A stretch of DNA of 64,000 nt, taken from positions 143,501 through 207,500 of the forward strand of contig NZ_CP046242.1 of NCBI RefSeq assembly GCF_023205095.1, read 5' to 3'. Below, piece by piece: positions 47,830-56,091 of the stretch. The notes under the pieces were generated by a model. That model saw only the letters and a program-made list of their open reading frames with translations. It made no database searches and was not told where the DNA came from. The DNA comes from Bizionia sp. M204 (GTDB taxonomy: Bacteria; Bacteroidota; Bacteroidia; Flavobacteriales; Flavobacteriaceae). The stretch's first letter is position 1, and each line of letters opens with the position of its first letter. The translations under genes were made by a program, and so were the position numbers.

Positions 47830-48879
47830 TTACCCTTCAACATTAAAGAATACTTTGTAGTAATGCATTTTCTTGTTCTCATCATAACCGCGTTCCAGAT
47901 ATTCACTGGAAGCGTCAGGAGCATCAATATCTAATTTAATTTGGATGTTGGTATCTAGCTTAATTTCGGTTTTAATCTTTTTCTTTTCCTTGTTAACAAC
48001 GAGTTCGGCTACATCAAACTGATTGCGAATCACGAGATTTTTTTCGCTTTCAAAAGTTTTCTTATAATCGTCAAACAAGGATTTGTGTTTGTCTTCTTCA
48101 AATAATTCATCCTTGAAGGTTTCTACATTTACAATTTCATGCTCTTTAAAGAAATCAATAGTCTTCGCCAAAAATGTATTTTGCTCTTGGTTTCCATAGG
48201 ATATTTTTAAAATGTCTTCAGAAAAATCTTTACATAACTCAATATATTGTTGGGTATGGCTATTGGCATCATCGGCATATTTTATATTTAAAAAGTGATT
48301 GGTCCAATAGTGTGCGTCGTAATTATTATTGTCGGCACTAAAAATTATTCGACCTTCGGTATCGCTTTGGTTTAAAATTAAACAACCTTTATCTACTTTT
48401 TTACTGCTGATGCCTTTTTGTACTAAAACGTCATAACTATTGTTTTCCAAATAGGTTTGAAAGAAATTCACCTTGTTCTCAATTTTAAAAATCCCAATAG
48501 CATTGGTGGTCATTTCGTTAAACTCAATACCTTCAAAAAGCACAACTAGCACATCGCCAGTTTTAATTTGTGCAGAGTTAGATTGCTCAAATAAATGCTT
48601 TACAATATGTTGTGAGGTTTCAATAAAATTATCGTCTTCTGTAAAAATCTGATGGCTGTAGGTGTTTATTTCATTAAGTGAAATATCGGCATGATGATTA
48701 AAACGGTAGGATTGTACCACTGATGCAAATGGACGTAATAAAAACGGCAACATTAATTCATAACTAGCTTCATCAAAAATGACTTCTTTTTCAGAAAAAG
48801 CATTTTTAGTATTGTTGTGTTTGTTACCTACTTTATGGATAATACATTTGGAAATGGAAGCGTTTTTACGGGATATCAT
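47830..48879 (-). CDS. Nucleoid-associated protein (NdpA/YejK family)
   Basis: 349 residues. Begins with the family's ISKCIIHKVGNK, followed by ASYELMLPFLLRPF, TGDVLVVLFEGIEFNEMTTN and the conserved C-terminal part ending in YYKVFFNVEG. Members bind double-stranded DNA in the nucleoid. In Bacteroidetes some lie in defence or conjugative contexts, but here the neighbours are chromosomal. Convergent with the LpxR-like gene. Confidence 0.85.
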   Translation of the reverse strand: MISRKNASISKCIIHKVGNKHNNTKNAFSEKEVIFDEASYELMLPFLLRPFASVVQSYRFNHHADISLNEINTYSHQIFTEDDNFIETSQHIVKHLFEQSNSAQIKTGDVLVVLFEGIEFNEMTTNAIGIFKIENKVNFFQTYLENNSYDVLVQKGISSKKVDKGCLILNQSDTEGRIIFSADNNNYDAHYWTNHFLNIKYADDANSHTQQYIELCKDFSEDILKISYGNQEQNTFLAKTIDFFKEHEIVNVETFKDELFEEDKHKSLFDDYKKTFESEKNLVIRNQFDVAELVVNKEKKKIKTEIKLDTNIQIKLDIDAPDASSEYLERGYDENKKMHYYKVFFNVEG

Positions 48880-48931
48880 AATCTAAAATTTCAGATTACA
48901 ATACTAATCATTTTGCAATAAAAAGGCATAA

Positions 48932-48960
48932 AAAAACCGAAGCTTTTAACTTCGGATTTT
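48932..48960 (-). terminator. Terminator of the first collagen-like lipoprotein gene
   Basis: CCGAAG / CTTCGG stem with A-run and T-rich flanks. Read on the minus strand, the stem ends in TTTTTT. It has the same CCGAAG...CTTCGG core as the hairpins after the two paralogous genes. Confidence 0.75.
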
Positions 48961-48979
48961 AATACATGTTAGGAAAAAT

Positions 48980-49621
48980 TTATAGTTCTAAATCAAAATG
49001 ATTCACGACTTCTTCGTAAGTCATTTTTGAGTAATCTAAACTATTTTTGGCATCTGTACTCGGAATTAAAACATATCTAAAACGGGCTGTATTTGAAAAT
49101 TCCCAAGTAGGAGCTGGTCCTTCCCGACGATAGCGAATGTTAATATTAGTTGTTTCAGTATAAAATGTAAACACATGATCTGTGGTTCCCCCACGTATAG
49201 TAATTGGTAAAAGTGCTGTATTTCCAACTGGCCAAACTTCAGGAACAAAGTTGGTGAATTTGGCATACACCAATATAACACCGCCATCAATTATGTCGTT
49301 TGTTAATTCAGGTACATTAACATTAAATTCTGCATATTTTGTGTATCCGTTGGTAATAAAGGTTTGACCATCTGGTCCAAACCAATCGGATGCAATTACA
49401 TTAGCATTCCCATCTTGCCCATCTTGCCCATCTTGCCCATCTTGCCCATCTTGTCCATCTGTTCCGTTTGTGCCATTTGTTCCAGCAATTCCCGTTGGGC
49501 CAGGAGCACCATCATTTCCATCCTCCGGAGAACAGGAAAATGCAAATGCAACTATAAGTGCGAGTACTACAAATTTTATGTAAGATTTAATGGTTAGCAT
49601 TGTTTTTGAATGTGTTTTCAT
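48980..49621 (-). CDS. Collagen-like-repeat lipoprotein 1
   Basis: 213 residues. Lipobox ALIVAFAFSC, then SPEDGNDGAPGPTGIAGTNG and five GQD triplets, a Gly-X-Y collagen-like stalk of about 40 residues. A globular beta-rich domain of about 150 residues follows (KYAEFNVNVPELTNDIIDGG, ending YSKMTYEEVVNHFDLEL). It is likely a surface lipoprotein with a rigid stalk. The end motif (M-x-YEE-V-x-HF-x-LEL) recurs in the next paralogue. It has its own two-box promoter and terminator. Confidence 0.8.
   Translation of the reverse strand: MKTHSKTMLTIKSYIKFVVLALIVAFAFSCSPEDGNDGAPGPTGIAGTNGTNGTDGQDGQDGQDGQDGQDGNANVIASDWFGPDGQTFITNGYTKYAEFNVNVPELTNDIIDGGVILVYAKFTNFVPEVWPVGNTALLPITIRGGTTDHVFTFYTETTNINIRYRREGPAPTWEFSNTARFRYVLIPSTDAKNSLDYSKMTYEEVVNHFDLEL
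49409..49453 (-). repeat. Five exact copies of a 9-bp unit coding Gln-Asp-Gly
   Basis: CCCATCTTG repeated five times (45 bp) in the stalk region of the lipoprotein gene. Copy number can change by slippage without shifting the frame, which would alter stalk length. Confidence 0.93.
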
Positions 49622-49657
49622 AATTTTTTAGATTAGTTATGGATTGTTCTTTAATAA

Positions 49658-49687
49658 TTAGTTCCTCTAATTTGTAAAGGTTAACAT
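49658..49687 (-). promoter_or_regulatory. Two-box sigma-type promoter, lipoprotein 1
   Basis: On the minus strand ATGTTAACC (49687-49679), 16 bases, then ACTAA (49662-49658), the only copy with C in the second box. The start codon is 36 bases downstream. Confidence 0.7.
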
Positions 49688-49693
49688 AACATG

Positions 49694-49725
49694 TAAAAAA
49701 AACCGAAGCTTTTCGGCTTCGGTTT
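49694..49725 (-). terminator. Terminator of collagen-like lipoprotein gene 2
   Basis: 10-bp stem AAACCGAAGC / GCTTCGGTTT with a 6-base loop and an A-run on the plus strand (T-run on the minus), 22 bp past the stop codon. Confidence 0.88.
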
Positions 49726-49747
49726 ACATCTGAATTTGATTATGTGT

Positions 49748-50293
49748 TTATAATTCTAAACCAAAATGATCTACAAATTCTTCATAATTCATTTTAGTAT
49801 AATCTATCGGTTGGGTTTTATTATTGGAACTATCAATAATAAAATATTTCACTTTGGTTATTGCAGCGTCTAATACTCCAGTTTCACTATAAGCATAAAT
49901 TGTTAAATTGTTTAAGCCTGCAGTAAAAGTAATATGTTCATCATTAAGAGAAAGAGGCATGGAATACCAAACGTCTTCTCCAAAAAGTTGAAAATAAACA
50001 GCAATCATTGAATTGTCTGATACATCTTGCGAAATATCAGTATCAGTTATTGAATGTTCATTTGCGGCATAATAAAAATAAGATCCAGCGGTCCAAGTTA
50101 AAAATGTTCCTGGATCTGGGATTACTGTTTTTACTAGTACATTGGCATTGCCATCTGTTCCTGCCGGTCCTTGTGGTCCTTCAGGTCCTGGAACACCATC
50201 ATTGCCATCTTCTGGTGAGCAAGAAAAACTAAAGGCTACTAAAAAAGCGAGTAGTACAAATTTTGTTTTAGACATAATTGTTTGTGTTTTCAT
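49748..50293 (-). CDS. Collagen-like-repeat lipoprotein 2
   Basis: 181 residues. Signal FVLLAFLVAFSFSC with lipobox, then SPEDGNDGVPGPEGPQGPAG, a short Gly-X-Y stalk. The C-terminal domain resembles that of lipoprotein 1 (SITDTDISQDVSDNSMIAVY; end YTKMNYEEFVDHFGLEL). Its signal peptide is nearly identical to that of lipoprotein 3, so this pair arose by recent tandem duplication, at least at its 5' end. Confidence 0.8.
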   Translation of the reverse strand: MKTQTIMSKTKFVLLAFLVAFSFSCSPEDGNDGVPGPEGPQGPAGTDGNANVLVKTVIPDPGTFLTWTAGSYFYYAANEHSITDTDISQDVSDNSMIAVYFQLFGEDVWYSMPLSLNDEHITFTAGLNNLTIYAYSETGVLDAAITKVKYFIIDSSNNKTQPIDYTKMNYEEFVDHFGLEL

Positions 50294-50329
50294 AATTTTA
50301 AAGTTTATTGATTATCAATTTGTTTCTAT

Positions 50330-50359
50330 TTAATGATTGGAGTTTTAAAAGGTTAACAT
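50330..50359 (-). promoter_or_regulatory. Two-box sigma-type promoter, lipoprotein 2
   Basis: Minus strand ATGTTAACC (50359-50351), 16 bases, ATTAA (50334-50330), then ATAG. The start codon is 36 bases downstream. Confidence 0.75.
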
Positions 50360-50370
50360 AACTCATAAAA

Positions 50371-50398
50371 AAAACCGAAGCTTTTCGACTTCGGTTTT
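50371..50398 (-). terminator. Terminator of collagen-like lipoprotein gene 3
   Basis: 10-bp stem AAAACCGAAG / CTTCGGTTTT, 8-base loop, T-run on the minus strand. 23 bp past the stop codon. Confidence 0.88.
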
Positions 50399-50421
50399 AA
50401 TTAAGTAACTAAAGGGTATGA

Positions 50422-51003
50422 TTAGTATGCTATTCCGTAATAATCACAAACGGCGTAGTAATCTTTTATGTCTATACCAGCTTGGTTAAGCTCGTTATAG
50501 ATTTGTTGTTTTCCACTAATGGTTCTTCCAGTTGTTGTACTTGAAGATTCTATGATAATAATTTTTGCAGTATTATAATCTCCTGCAGTAACTGAATGTG
50601 AAGAACCATCCCAATTGTTGTATGTAATTTTATATGTACTCGGGATGCAATACGCTCTTGCAAGATAGCTTCCTCCATATACAGCTCCTGGTATTGAATG
50701 CGTGTAGGCATCAAAAGTTGTTATATAACCTAATACTACATCATTATTAATAACGTCTTGTGTGATTTCAGGAATATTTAATGTAAAAGCACTCCCAGAC
50801 ATTGCTGATGTGTCAAACACAAAGGTTTGCACATTAGCATTGCCATCTGTTCCATCTGCTCCATTGGATCCCGCAGGACCAATTGGACCAGCCGCACCAT
50901 CGTTACCATCTTCGGTTGAACACGAGAAACTAAAGGCGACTAAAAAAGCCAGTAGTACAAATTTTGTTTTTGACATCATTGTTTGAATTGTTTGTGTTTT
51001 CAT
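50422..51003 (-). CDS. Collagen-like-repeat lipoprotein 3
   Basis: 193 residues. Signal and lipobox FVLLAFLVAFSFSC, then STEDGNDGAAGPIGPAGSNG and ADGTDGNANVQ, a Gly-X-Y stalk. The globular part shares FTLNIPEITQDVINNDVVLG with its paralogues but has a different C-terminus (ELNQAGIDIKDYYAVCDYYG). It is probably surface-exposed. Own two-box promoter and CCGAAG terminator, so each of the three genes is an independent transcription unit. Confidence 0.8.
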   Translation of the reverse strand: MKTQTIQTMMSKTKFVLLAFLVAFSFSCSTEDGNDGAAGPIGPAGSNGADGTDGNANVQTFVFDTSAMSGSAFTLNIPEITQDVINNDVVLGYITTFDAYTHSIPGAVYGGSYLARAYCIPSTYKITYNNWDGSSHSVTAGDYNTAKIIIIESSSTTTGRTISGKQQIYNELNQAGIDIKDYYAVCDYYGIAY

Positions 51004-51040
51004 AATTTTAAAGTTTATTGATTGTTATATTGTTTTCTAT

Positions 51041-51070
51041 TTAATGGTTACCCTTTTGAAAGGTTAACAT
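51041..51070 (-). promoter_or_regulatory. Two-box sigma-type promoter, lipoprotein 3
   Basis: Minus strand ATGTTAACC (51070-51062), 16 bases, ATTAA (51045-51041), then ATAG. The start codon is 37 bases downstream. Confidence 0.75.
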
Positions 51071-51198
51071 ACCGTATGAAAAAACCGAAATCTTTTACAG
51101 GAACAAATCTAGTTTGAGATTCCCATAAAGGATAACACAGATGTTTCAAAGTATATAACAAATGTTCCAAAGCTATTTTTGTTTGGGATTAAAAATGT

Positions 51199-51248
51199 AA
51201 AAAAGCCAAAAGTTTAAACGAGGTTAGTCATAAACTTTTGGCTTTTTT
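51199..51248. terminator. Long terminator hairpin after the outer-membrane barrel gene
   Basis: An 18-bp perfect stem (AAAAAAGCCAAAAGTTTA at 51199-51216 with its complement at 51231-51248), 14-base loop. A/T-runs on both sides make it usable in both directions. It lies 39 bp past the stop of the barrel gene. Confidence 0.88.
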
Positions 51249-51287
51249 ACTTGAAGACTAATTCAAATAAAATAAAATGTTCTGTTT

Positions 51288-51818
51288 TTAGAGTTGAAAG
51301 AGGATTCCAGCATTTATTATAATCTGTTCATAATCGCTTACCACATATTTAGGTTCTAAATACACACTTAATTTTTCTGAAAATTGCCACCTTCCTCCAG
51401 CGCCAATATTTACACCAAAAGCACTATCGCTAACTTCATACGTGTTATAATAATAACTGTAATAAGAAGCGCCAGTTTTATAATTGGAGTAGTTGGCACC
51501 AAGAAGTGGATAAATTTTAAGTTTGTTTTCAATCAGGTGAAAAAAGTAATGGGCATTTAAGTCCACGGCTAATGTGTTTTGATTAAAACCATATAAGCTA
51601 TTCCCAAAGAAATAAGTCGCACCTGGCGAAACTGCAATGTCGTCTGTAATATTAAATTCAGCTTTTACCGTAATACCTGGGCCTGAAATTTTTTCATTAT
51701 AGCCCAAACCACCACCAATGGCAATTTGTGCTTGTATTTTTGCAGTTGTAAATAGTAGCATCATTCCGGCTAAAATAAACGTGTAATTTCTAAATGATTT
51801 TTGGTTCATGTGTTTCAT
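51288..51818 (-). CDS. Outer-membrane beta-barrel protein (porin-family-like)
   Basis: 176 residues. Signal peptide ending TTAKIQAQ, then alternating strands of an eight-strand barrel (IAIGGGLGYNEKISGPGITV, FNITDDIAVSPGATYFFGNS, LSVYLEPKYVVSDYEQIII), ending NAGILFQL. This small OmpA-/OprF-like barrel type is common in Flavobacteria. It carries the same two-box promoter as the neighbouring lipoproteins, which suggests a joint envelope response. Confidence 0.8.
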   Translation of the reverse strand: MKHMNQKSFRNYTFILAGMMLLFTTAKIQAQIAIGGGLGYNEKISGPGITVKAEFNITDDIAVSPGATYFFGNSLYGFNQNTLAVDLNAHYFFHLIENKLKIYPLLGANYSNYKTGASYYSYYYNTYEVSDSAFGVNIGAGGRWQFSEKLSVYLEPKYVVSDYEQIIINAGILFQL

Positions 51819-51853
51819 GTTTTAAATTGTTAGATTTTAATATTGTTTGCTTA

Positions 51854-51883
51854 TTAATGTCTTTTAAACTGGAAGGTTAACAT
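51854..51883 (-). promoter_or_regulatory. Two-box sigma-type promoter, outer-membrane barrel gene
   Basis: Minus strand ATGTTAACC (51883-51875), 16 bases, ATTAA (51858-51854), then TAAG. The start codon is 35 bases downstream. Confidence 0.75.
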
Positions 51884-51967
51884 GAAAATGCTTTCAGTTT
51901 GAAAAATAATTCAGATTTGTAAGAATTGTAAGAGACTTTTCTTAAAATAAGTTAAATTAGCAGAAGT

Positions 51968-51997
51968 GTGTTAACCTTTTTAATTCTAGGATATTAA
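51968..51997 (+). promoter_or_regulatory. Two-box element abutting the sigma-factor start codon
   Basis: GTGTTAACC (51968-51976), 16 bases, ATTAA (51993-51997). It matches the elements of the neighbouring genes in sequence and spacing, but the ATG assigned to the sigma gene follows at once. A transcript from this promoter would begin inside the frame. Either translation starts later, or the element is an autoregulatory site served by another promoter. Confidence 0.65.
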
Positions 51998-52573
51998 ATG
52001 GAAAGCGTTCAAGAGAACATAACGATTGAAGATTTAAAACAAGGCTCGGATTTGTTGTTCAAACAGATTTATGAAGACAACAGGGATAAGTTTCTGAATT
52101 TTGCTAGAAAGTATAATTTGCCGCAAGACGATACAATTGATGTCTATCAAGATGCATATATTATTTTCTATAATAATGTAATGGAAGGTAAGGTTGAAAA
52201 ATTTACAAGTTCCATATCAACCTATTTATTTAGCATAGGGAAGTATTTAATTTTTGATAAAATGAAGAAAAATAATAAGACTATAAATCCAGATTTCGAT
52301 TTGTCGCTTATTAGAGAACGCGATGCACTCGTTGATGCTTCGTTTGATGTGGATCCAGACGATTTGACCGCGGAACAAATATTATTGAAGAAATATTTTG
52401 GAACACTTGGAAAAAAATGTCAAGAATTATTAACCTTATTTTATTACAGAGGTTATTCCATTAAAGATATTATAGCAACCAGCGAATACACCAGTGAGAA
52501 TGTTGTGAAGAGCGCCAAATCTCGCTGTATGAAAACCCTTAAAGAACGTATTAATAGCAATAACAATGACTAA
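51998..52573 (+). CDS. RNA polymerase sigma-70 family (ECF-like) sigma factor
   Basis: 191 residues. Region 2 at about 22-100 (LLFKQIYEDNRDKFLNFARK, DTIDVYQDAYIIFYNNVMEG, STYLFSIGKYLIFDKMKK) and region 4 at about 130-185 (KKCQELLTLFYYRGYSIKDI, ENVVKSAKSRCMKTLKERI). No region 1 or 3, so it is an alternative sigma factor. It overlaps the next gene by 8 bp. The upstream element is shared with five neighbouring envelope genes, which makes this protein the likely reader of that promoter. The start is uncertain: TTG codons at 52052 and 52055 are alternatives. Confidence 0.9.
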   Translation: MESVQENITIEDLKQGSDLLFKQIYEDNRDKFLNFARKYNLPQDDTIDVYQDAYIIFYNNVMEGKVEKFTSSISTYLFSIGKYLIFDKMKKNNKTINPDFDLSLIRERDALVDASFDVDPDDLTAEQILLKKYFGTLGKKCQELLTLFYYRGYSIKDIIATSEYTSENVVKSAKSRCMKTLKERINSNNND

Positions 52574-53288
52574 TCAAGATTTACTATATCACTACTTTTC
52601 TAACAGCTTAACGGCTGAACAGGAGGTGGTTTTTCAGAAACTCCTAGAAACAGACCCTGAATTTAGGGCAGAATTTGAATATGAAAAAAACTTAAAAAAA
52701 GCCATTAAAAGTCATAAGTCGGACCTATTAAAAACAAAATTACAAGGTTTTGAACGCGATATTAAAGCTAAAAAAACGGCGCCATTTAATTACAAGTATT
52801 TAGCTGTGGCTGCTTCCCTTGTTTTATTGGTGGGCTGGTTTGGCTACAACTCCTTTTTTGGAACAAATTATTCCAATTTATACAACACAAATTTCAGTGA
52901 ATATCCCAATACCGTTTACACCATTACGAGAGGCGATGATGAAAACACATTAGAACGTGAAGCTTTTGTAGCCTACGAAACCAAAAATTATGAAACGGCT
53001 ATTGAGAAATTTAATGCGCTTTCCGAAACAACAGCACATAACTATATTCCATTTTATAAGGCACAAGCCCATTTAGGATTGGAAAATATAGACGATGCCA
53101 AAACACTATTCACGGAAATTGTGGAAGCTGATAACTCGGGTTTTGTAGCCGAATCTACTTGGTATTTGGCACTTATAGCCATAAAGAATAAAAACAAAGC
53201 AGAAGCTAAAATTCACCTAGAAAACCTGATTGCAAATTACAATTATAATCAAGCTAAAGCAAAGGCTTTGTTAGAAGAACTCAACTAG
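52566..53288 (+). CDS. Membrane-anchored TPR protein, probable anti-sigma factor
   Basis: 240 residues. N-terminal cytosolic helical part of about 75 residues (LLYHYFSNSLTAEQEVVFQK, TDPEFRAEFEYEKNLKKAIK), like the opening of zinc-free anti-sigma domains. One membrane helix follows at about 77-97 (YLAVAASLVLLVGWFGYNSF). The outer part has TPR units (EAFVAYETKNYETAIEKFNA, YIPFYKAQAHLGLENIDDAK). The overlap with the sigma gene and this topology suggest that it binds the sigma factor and senses a periplasmic signal. Its 3' end overlaps the convergent CHAT gene by 8 bp. Confidence 0.75.
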   Translation: MTNQDLLYHYFSNSLTAEQEVVFQKLLETDPEFRAEFEYEKNLKKAIKSHKSDLLKTKLQGFERDIKAKKTAPFNYKYLAVAASLVLLVGWFGYNSFFGTNYSNLYNTNFSEYPNTVYTITRGDDENTLEREAFVAYETKNYETAIEKFNALSETTAHNYIPFYKAQAHLGLENIDDAKTLFTEIVEADNSGFVAESTWYLALIAIKNKNKAEAKIHLENLIANYNYNQAKAKALLEELN

Positions 53289-56034
53289 ATTTCCGGCGAT
53301 TCATAATAAAAAAGAGCAGTATTAAGAAGCTTAAAGTTCCAAGCGCATACCACAACCAATTGTTGGCGGTTGCAATAGCTTGCATATTTCCAGAAATTAA
53401 AAAACCTGACCAATAGTAAGGATGCGCCAATGCATTTTGGCTATTCTCATGTATAAATGCCGATTGTGCTTTTTGTAAGGCCACATTTTTTTCATGGCCT
53501 TTTGATAGATTTTTATAGAAAGCACCCATGATTTTTGAGGACGATCCATCATTAATTTTCCATAAGGTACTGGCAATACTTTTTGCTCCACTAAAATAAA
53601 AACCACGAGCTAAACTGATAAAACCTTCTCCGCGTTTTAAATCGCCAATACCACTTTCGCAGGCGCTTAAGGTTACTAAACTGGTATTGCTATTTAAATT
53701 ATATAAATCACTTACATATAATAAATTGCTCTTGCCATCTGGTTGAAATGCCAAATAGGAATACTCGGGATTTTCATCATCTAAAATGGCATGGGTTGCA
53801 AAATGTAATAAGCCAAAATCAGCACTTTCGGTATTGAAATTTTGCAAGGTAGCATGACTGTCTGTAAGTGTTTTTCCGTTGAAATAGTTTAAAATATCTG
53901 CAGCTTCATTTTTATTATTGGGTAGGGCTAATAGGTTATTAGCATCTTGACCATTAAAACTAGGAGCAAAGGCTAAGACCTTATTGTTTATAGATGTATT
54001 TTCGGAAAGCTGTTTTAACAAGGTTGCTGAATTTACATAACTAATTACACGGTTTTCAACCAGATATTCTGTTGAACCCGTTACAGATAAACTAGAAAAT
54101 GGTAAGTAATTTAATAAGCCATCGGCAATTATAATGATATTTTTTTCTGAAACGTTCTCAATATTTGGTGCCAGAAATTGGGAATACAATTGAAATGATT
54201 TTTTATTAAGTGCTTCCAAATCTGATTTCGGGTTATTTAACATATTATAAACCGAAATAATAGCATCATCTAATACCGCATCTCGTTTTAGTTGCTGTAT
54301 AGCTTTGCTGTTTTTAGTTATGGTAATACTATAAATAGCCTCGTTTCCGTAGAAATAGGAAATTAACGCCGTGTTAGGTTTCAAGAATTTCTGTAATGCT
54401 GGTAAGCTGATAACTTCAGAATTGTACTTTAAATCGTAATAGGTTTTATAATTGGTTTCAATTTTGGTTATCAGTTCATGATAGGTGTTTTGTGTATCAA
54501 ATAATTCAGCTTCCAAATCGGTGTTTGTGGACGTATTCAATTGCTTTTCCAAATAAGTGATTCGCGATTTTAAAATCTGTTCTTCTTCAATAATCCTTTC
54601 GGGAATGTTAGCAAATTTCGTGGCTTTGGTGCTTAAAAGGGCTTCCATTAAAAGCACGGATTTGCTTTTTTCCGAATAATAAAATGCGGTATCAATTAAA
54701 TGGTCTTGCTGGGTGGCTTGGTATAGCTTGAAGTTGGCTTCCAAAGCGGATTCAAAAACAGGAAAGGCATCTTCTATTAAAAAGAGTTTATCTGAATTGT
54801 TTTTGAAGGTTGGTTTTAAAGCGTTAAGAATGGTTATGGCTTGTTGTGAAGACTCTAAACTTAAATTATACAATTCCAGACTATTTAAAGCTTGCGTTTT
54901 GTGTTTTAAAAGTTGAAGATACTTGGTCTGATTTATGGTTGCCTTATTTTTTTTTAAGTTTTGGTCTGCTAATTGATAGTGAGTCAAAGCTTTTTTAGGC
55001 TGATCAAACTGCATGTGCATCAAGCCCATTTCTTGGTAGGCTTGTGCTAATTTGTTATTTTCAATGGATTGTGGGTTTGCTTTTAAAATATCTATTACGG
55101 TTTGCAAAGCCACTTCGGCTTCTGCATAATTGCCTTCTGCTTCACTAATATGGGCACTAGAAGTATAATACCGATCCAAAAGCGGATGGTCTTCGGATAT
55201 ATAAGGCTTCATTTTTTCTAAATAAAACGCAGCACTATCCGTTTGTTTAAGTTTTAAATGGTTATCAATAATGCGTTGATAAGATGTAATAATCCGATTG
55301 CTGTTTTTTGTTACGTCAATATAATAATGCAAAACCTTTAAAATACTTGCATTGGCTTTTTCAAATAGCCCTTCTTTCTGATAAATATCAGCCAACAGTA
55401 TTTGAATGTTGTTGGAAAAGCTCATGTCAAATCCCGATTTTTGATTTATAGTCCGTAAGGTTTTTTCATAAAAATCCTTGGCTAATTGATATTTGCCTTC
55501 ATTGACATACAGTTTGCCAACAAAAGTGGTAGCAGACAAATAAATCTTTAAAATTTCAGGGTCTTGGAAGTAATTTTGATTTTCTTCACAAGTCCTTATA
55601 ACCTCATTAAAATAATTTAAAGCAGACTTATAGTTATTCAAATCATATTCATATAGTCCTTTAGTATATGTTATAGAAGAGCTGTAATAGTTTTTTAAAT
55701 AGATGGTATCCAATTCTTTTTTGTTATTGAATTGAATTGAATCTAGTTGTTGGATGTTTTTTTTGATGATGTATAAATCATTATGGAAATTGGCGGCCCA
55801 TGATTCTCGTATCAAAGCTTCTAATTGATACTCGATAATATGATAATCATTTGCGGTTTGCTTTACACGATTGAAATAAAAGTATGCGGAATCTTTATGG
55901 CTGTAATAGTATTGATATGCTTTACCAAAATCTTCATTTAAACTGTTGCCTATCTCATCAATCAAAAAGTCTTCTTGAGCATTACCATAAAAGGTGGTTA
56001 AAACTAAAAAAATAAGGGGGTAATAATATCGCAT
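53281..56034 (-). CDS. TPR-CHAT protease, periplasmic and membrane-anchored
   Basis: 917 residues. Signal peptide MRYYYPLIFLVLTTFYGNAQ, about 400 residues of TPR helices (EGKYQLAKDFYEKTLRTINQ, GNYAEAEVALQTVIDILKAN), a coiled segment, then a CHAT caspase-like domain. Catalytic His about 748 (LLHFATHAILDDENPEYSYL) and Cys about 792 (VTLSACESGIGDLKRGEGF). A C-terminal helix (WYALGTLSFLILLFFIMNRR) anchors it with the protease outside the cytosol. CHAT proteases cut specific partners after TPR-mediated recognition. A link to the convergent sigma/anti-sigma pair is plausible but inferred. Confidence 0.88.
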   Translation of the reverse strand: MRYYYPLIFLVLTTFYGNAQEDFLIDEIGNSLNEDFGKAYQYYYSHKDSAYFYFNRVKQTANDYHIIEYQLEALIRESWAANFHNDLYIIKKNIQQLDSIQFNNKKELDTIYLKNYYSSSITYTKGLYEYDLNNYKSALNYFNEVIRTCEENQNYFQDPEILKIYLSATTFVGKLYVNEGKYQLAKDFYEKTLRTINQKSGFDMSFSNNIQILLADIYQKEGLFEKANASILKVLHYYIDVTKNSNRIITSYQRIIDNHLKLKQTDSAAFYLEKMKPYISEDHPLLDRYYTSSAHISEAEGNYAEAEVALQTVIDILKANPQSIENNKLAQAYQEMGLMHMQFDQPKKALTHYQLADQNLKKNKATINQTKYLQLLKHKTQALNSLELYNLSLESSQQAITILNALKPTFKNNSDKLFLIEDAFPVFESALEANFKLYQATQQDHLIDTAFYYSEKSKSVLLMEALLSTKATKFANIPERIIEEEQILKSRITYLEKQLNTSTNTDLEAELFDTQNTYHELITKIETNYKTYYDLKYNSEVISLPALQKFLKPNTALISYFYGNEAIYSITITKNSKAIQQLKRDAVLDDAIISVYNMLNNPKSDLEALNKKSFQLYSQFLAPNIENVSEKNIIIIADGLLNYLPFSSLSVTGSTEYLVENRVISYVNSATLLKQLSENTSINNKVLAFAPSFNGQDANNLLALPNNKNEAADILNYFNGKTLTDSHATLQNFNTESADFGLLHFATHAILDDENPEYSYLAFQPDGKSNLLYVSDLYNLNSNTSLVTLSACESGIGDLKRGEGFISLARGFYFSGAKSIASTLWKINDGSSSKIMGAFYKNLSKGHEKNVALQKAQSAFIHENSQNALAHPYYWSGFLISGNMQAIATANNWLWYALGTLSFLILLFFIMNRRKSS

Positions 56035-56035
56035 A

Positions 56036-56071
56036 AAAAAAGCTTTAAGTAAAGTTACAAAAAGCTTTTTT
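56036..56071. terminator. Hairpin between the Pro-rich lipoprotein and CHAT genes
   Basis: 11-bp stem AAAAAAGCTTT / AAAGCTTTTTT with 14-base loop, 21 bp past the lipoprotein stop and directly upstream of the CHAT start. It may separate the two genes or limit read-through into CHAT. Confidence 0.75.
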
Positions 56072-56091
56072 ATAATGTTATGTAATTGACG

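Noticed and set aside
49364..49597. Open frame on the plus strand with PILPILPILP repeats
   Set aside because: It is the antisense reading of the 9-bp repeat in the collagen-like lipoprotein gene.
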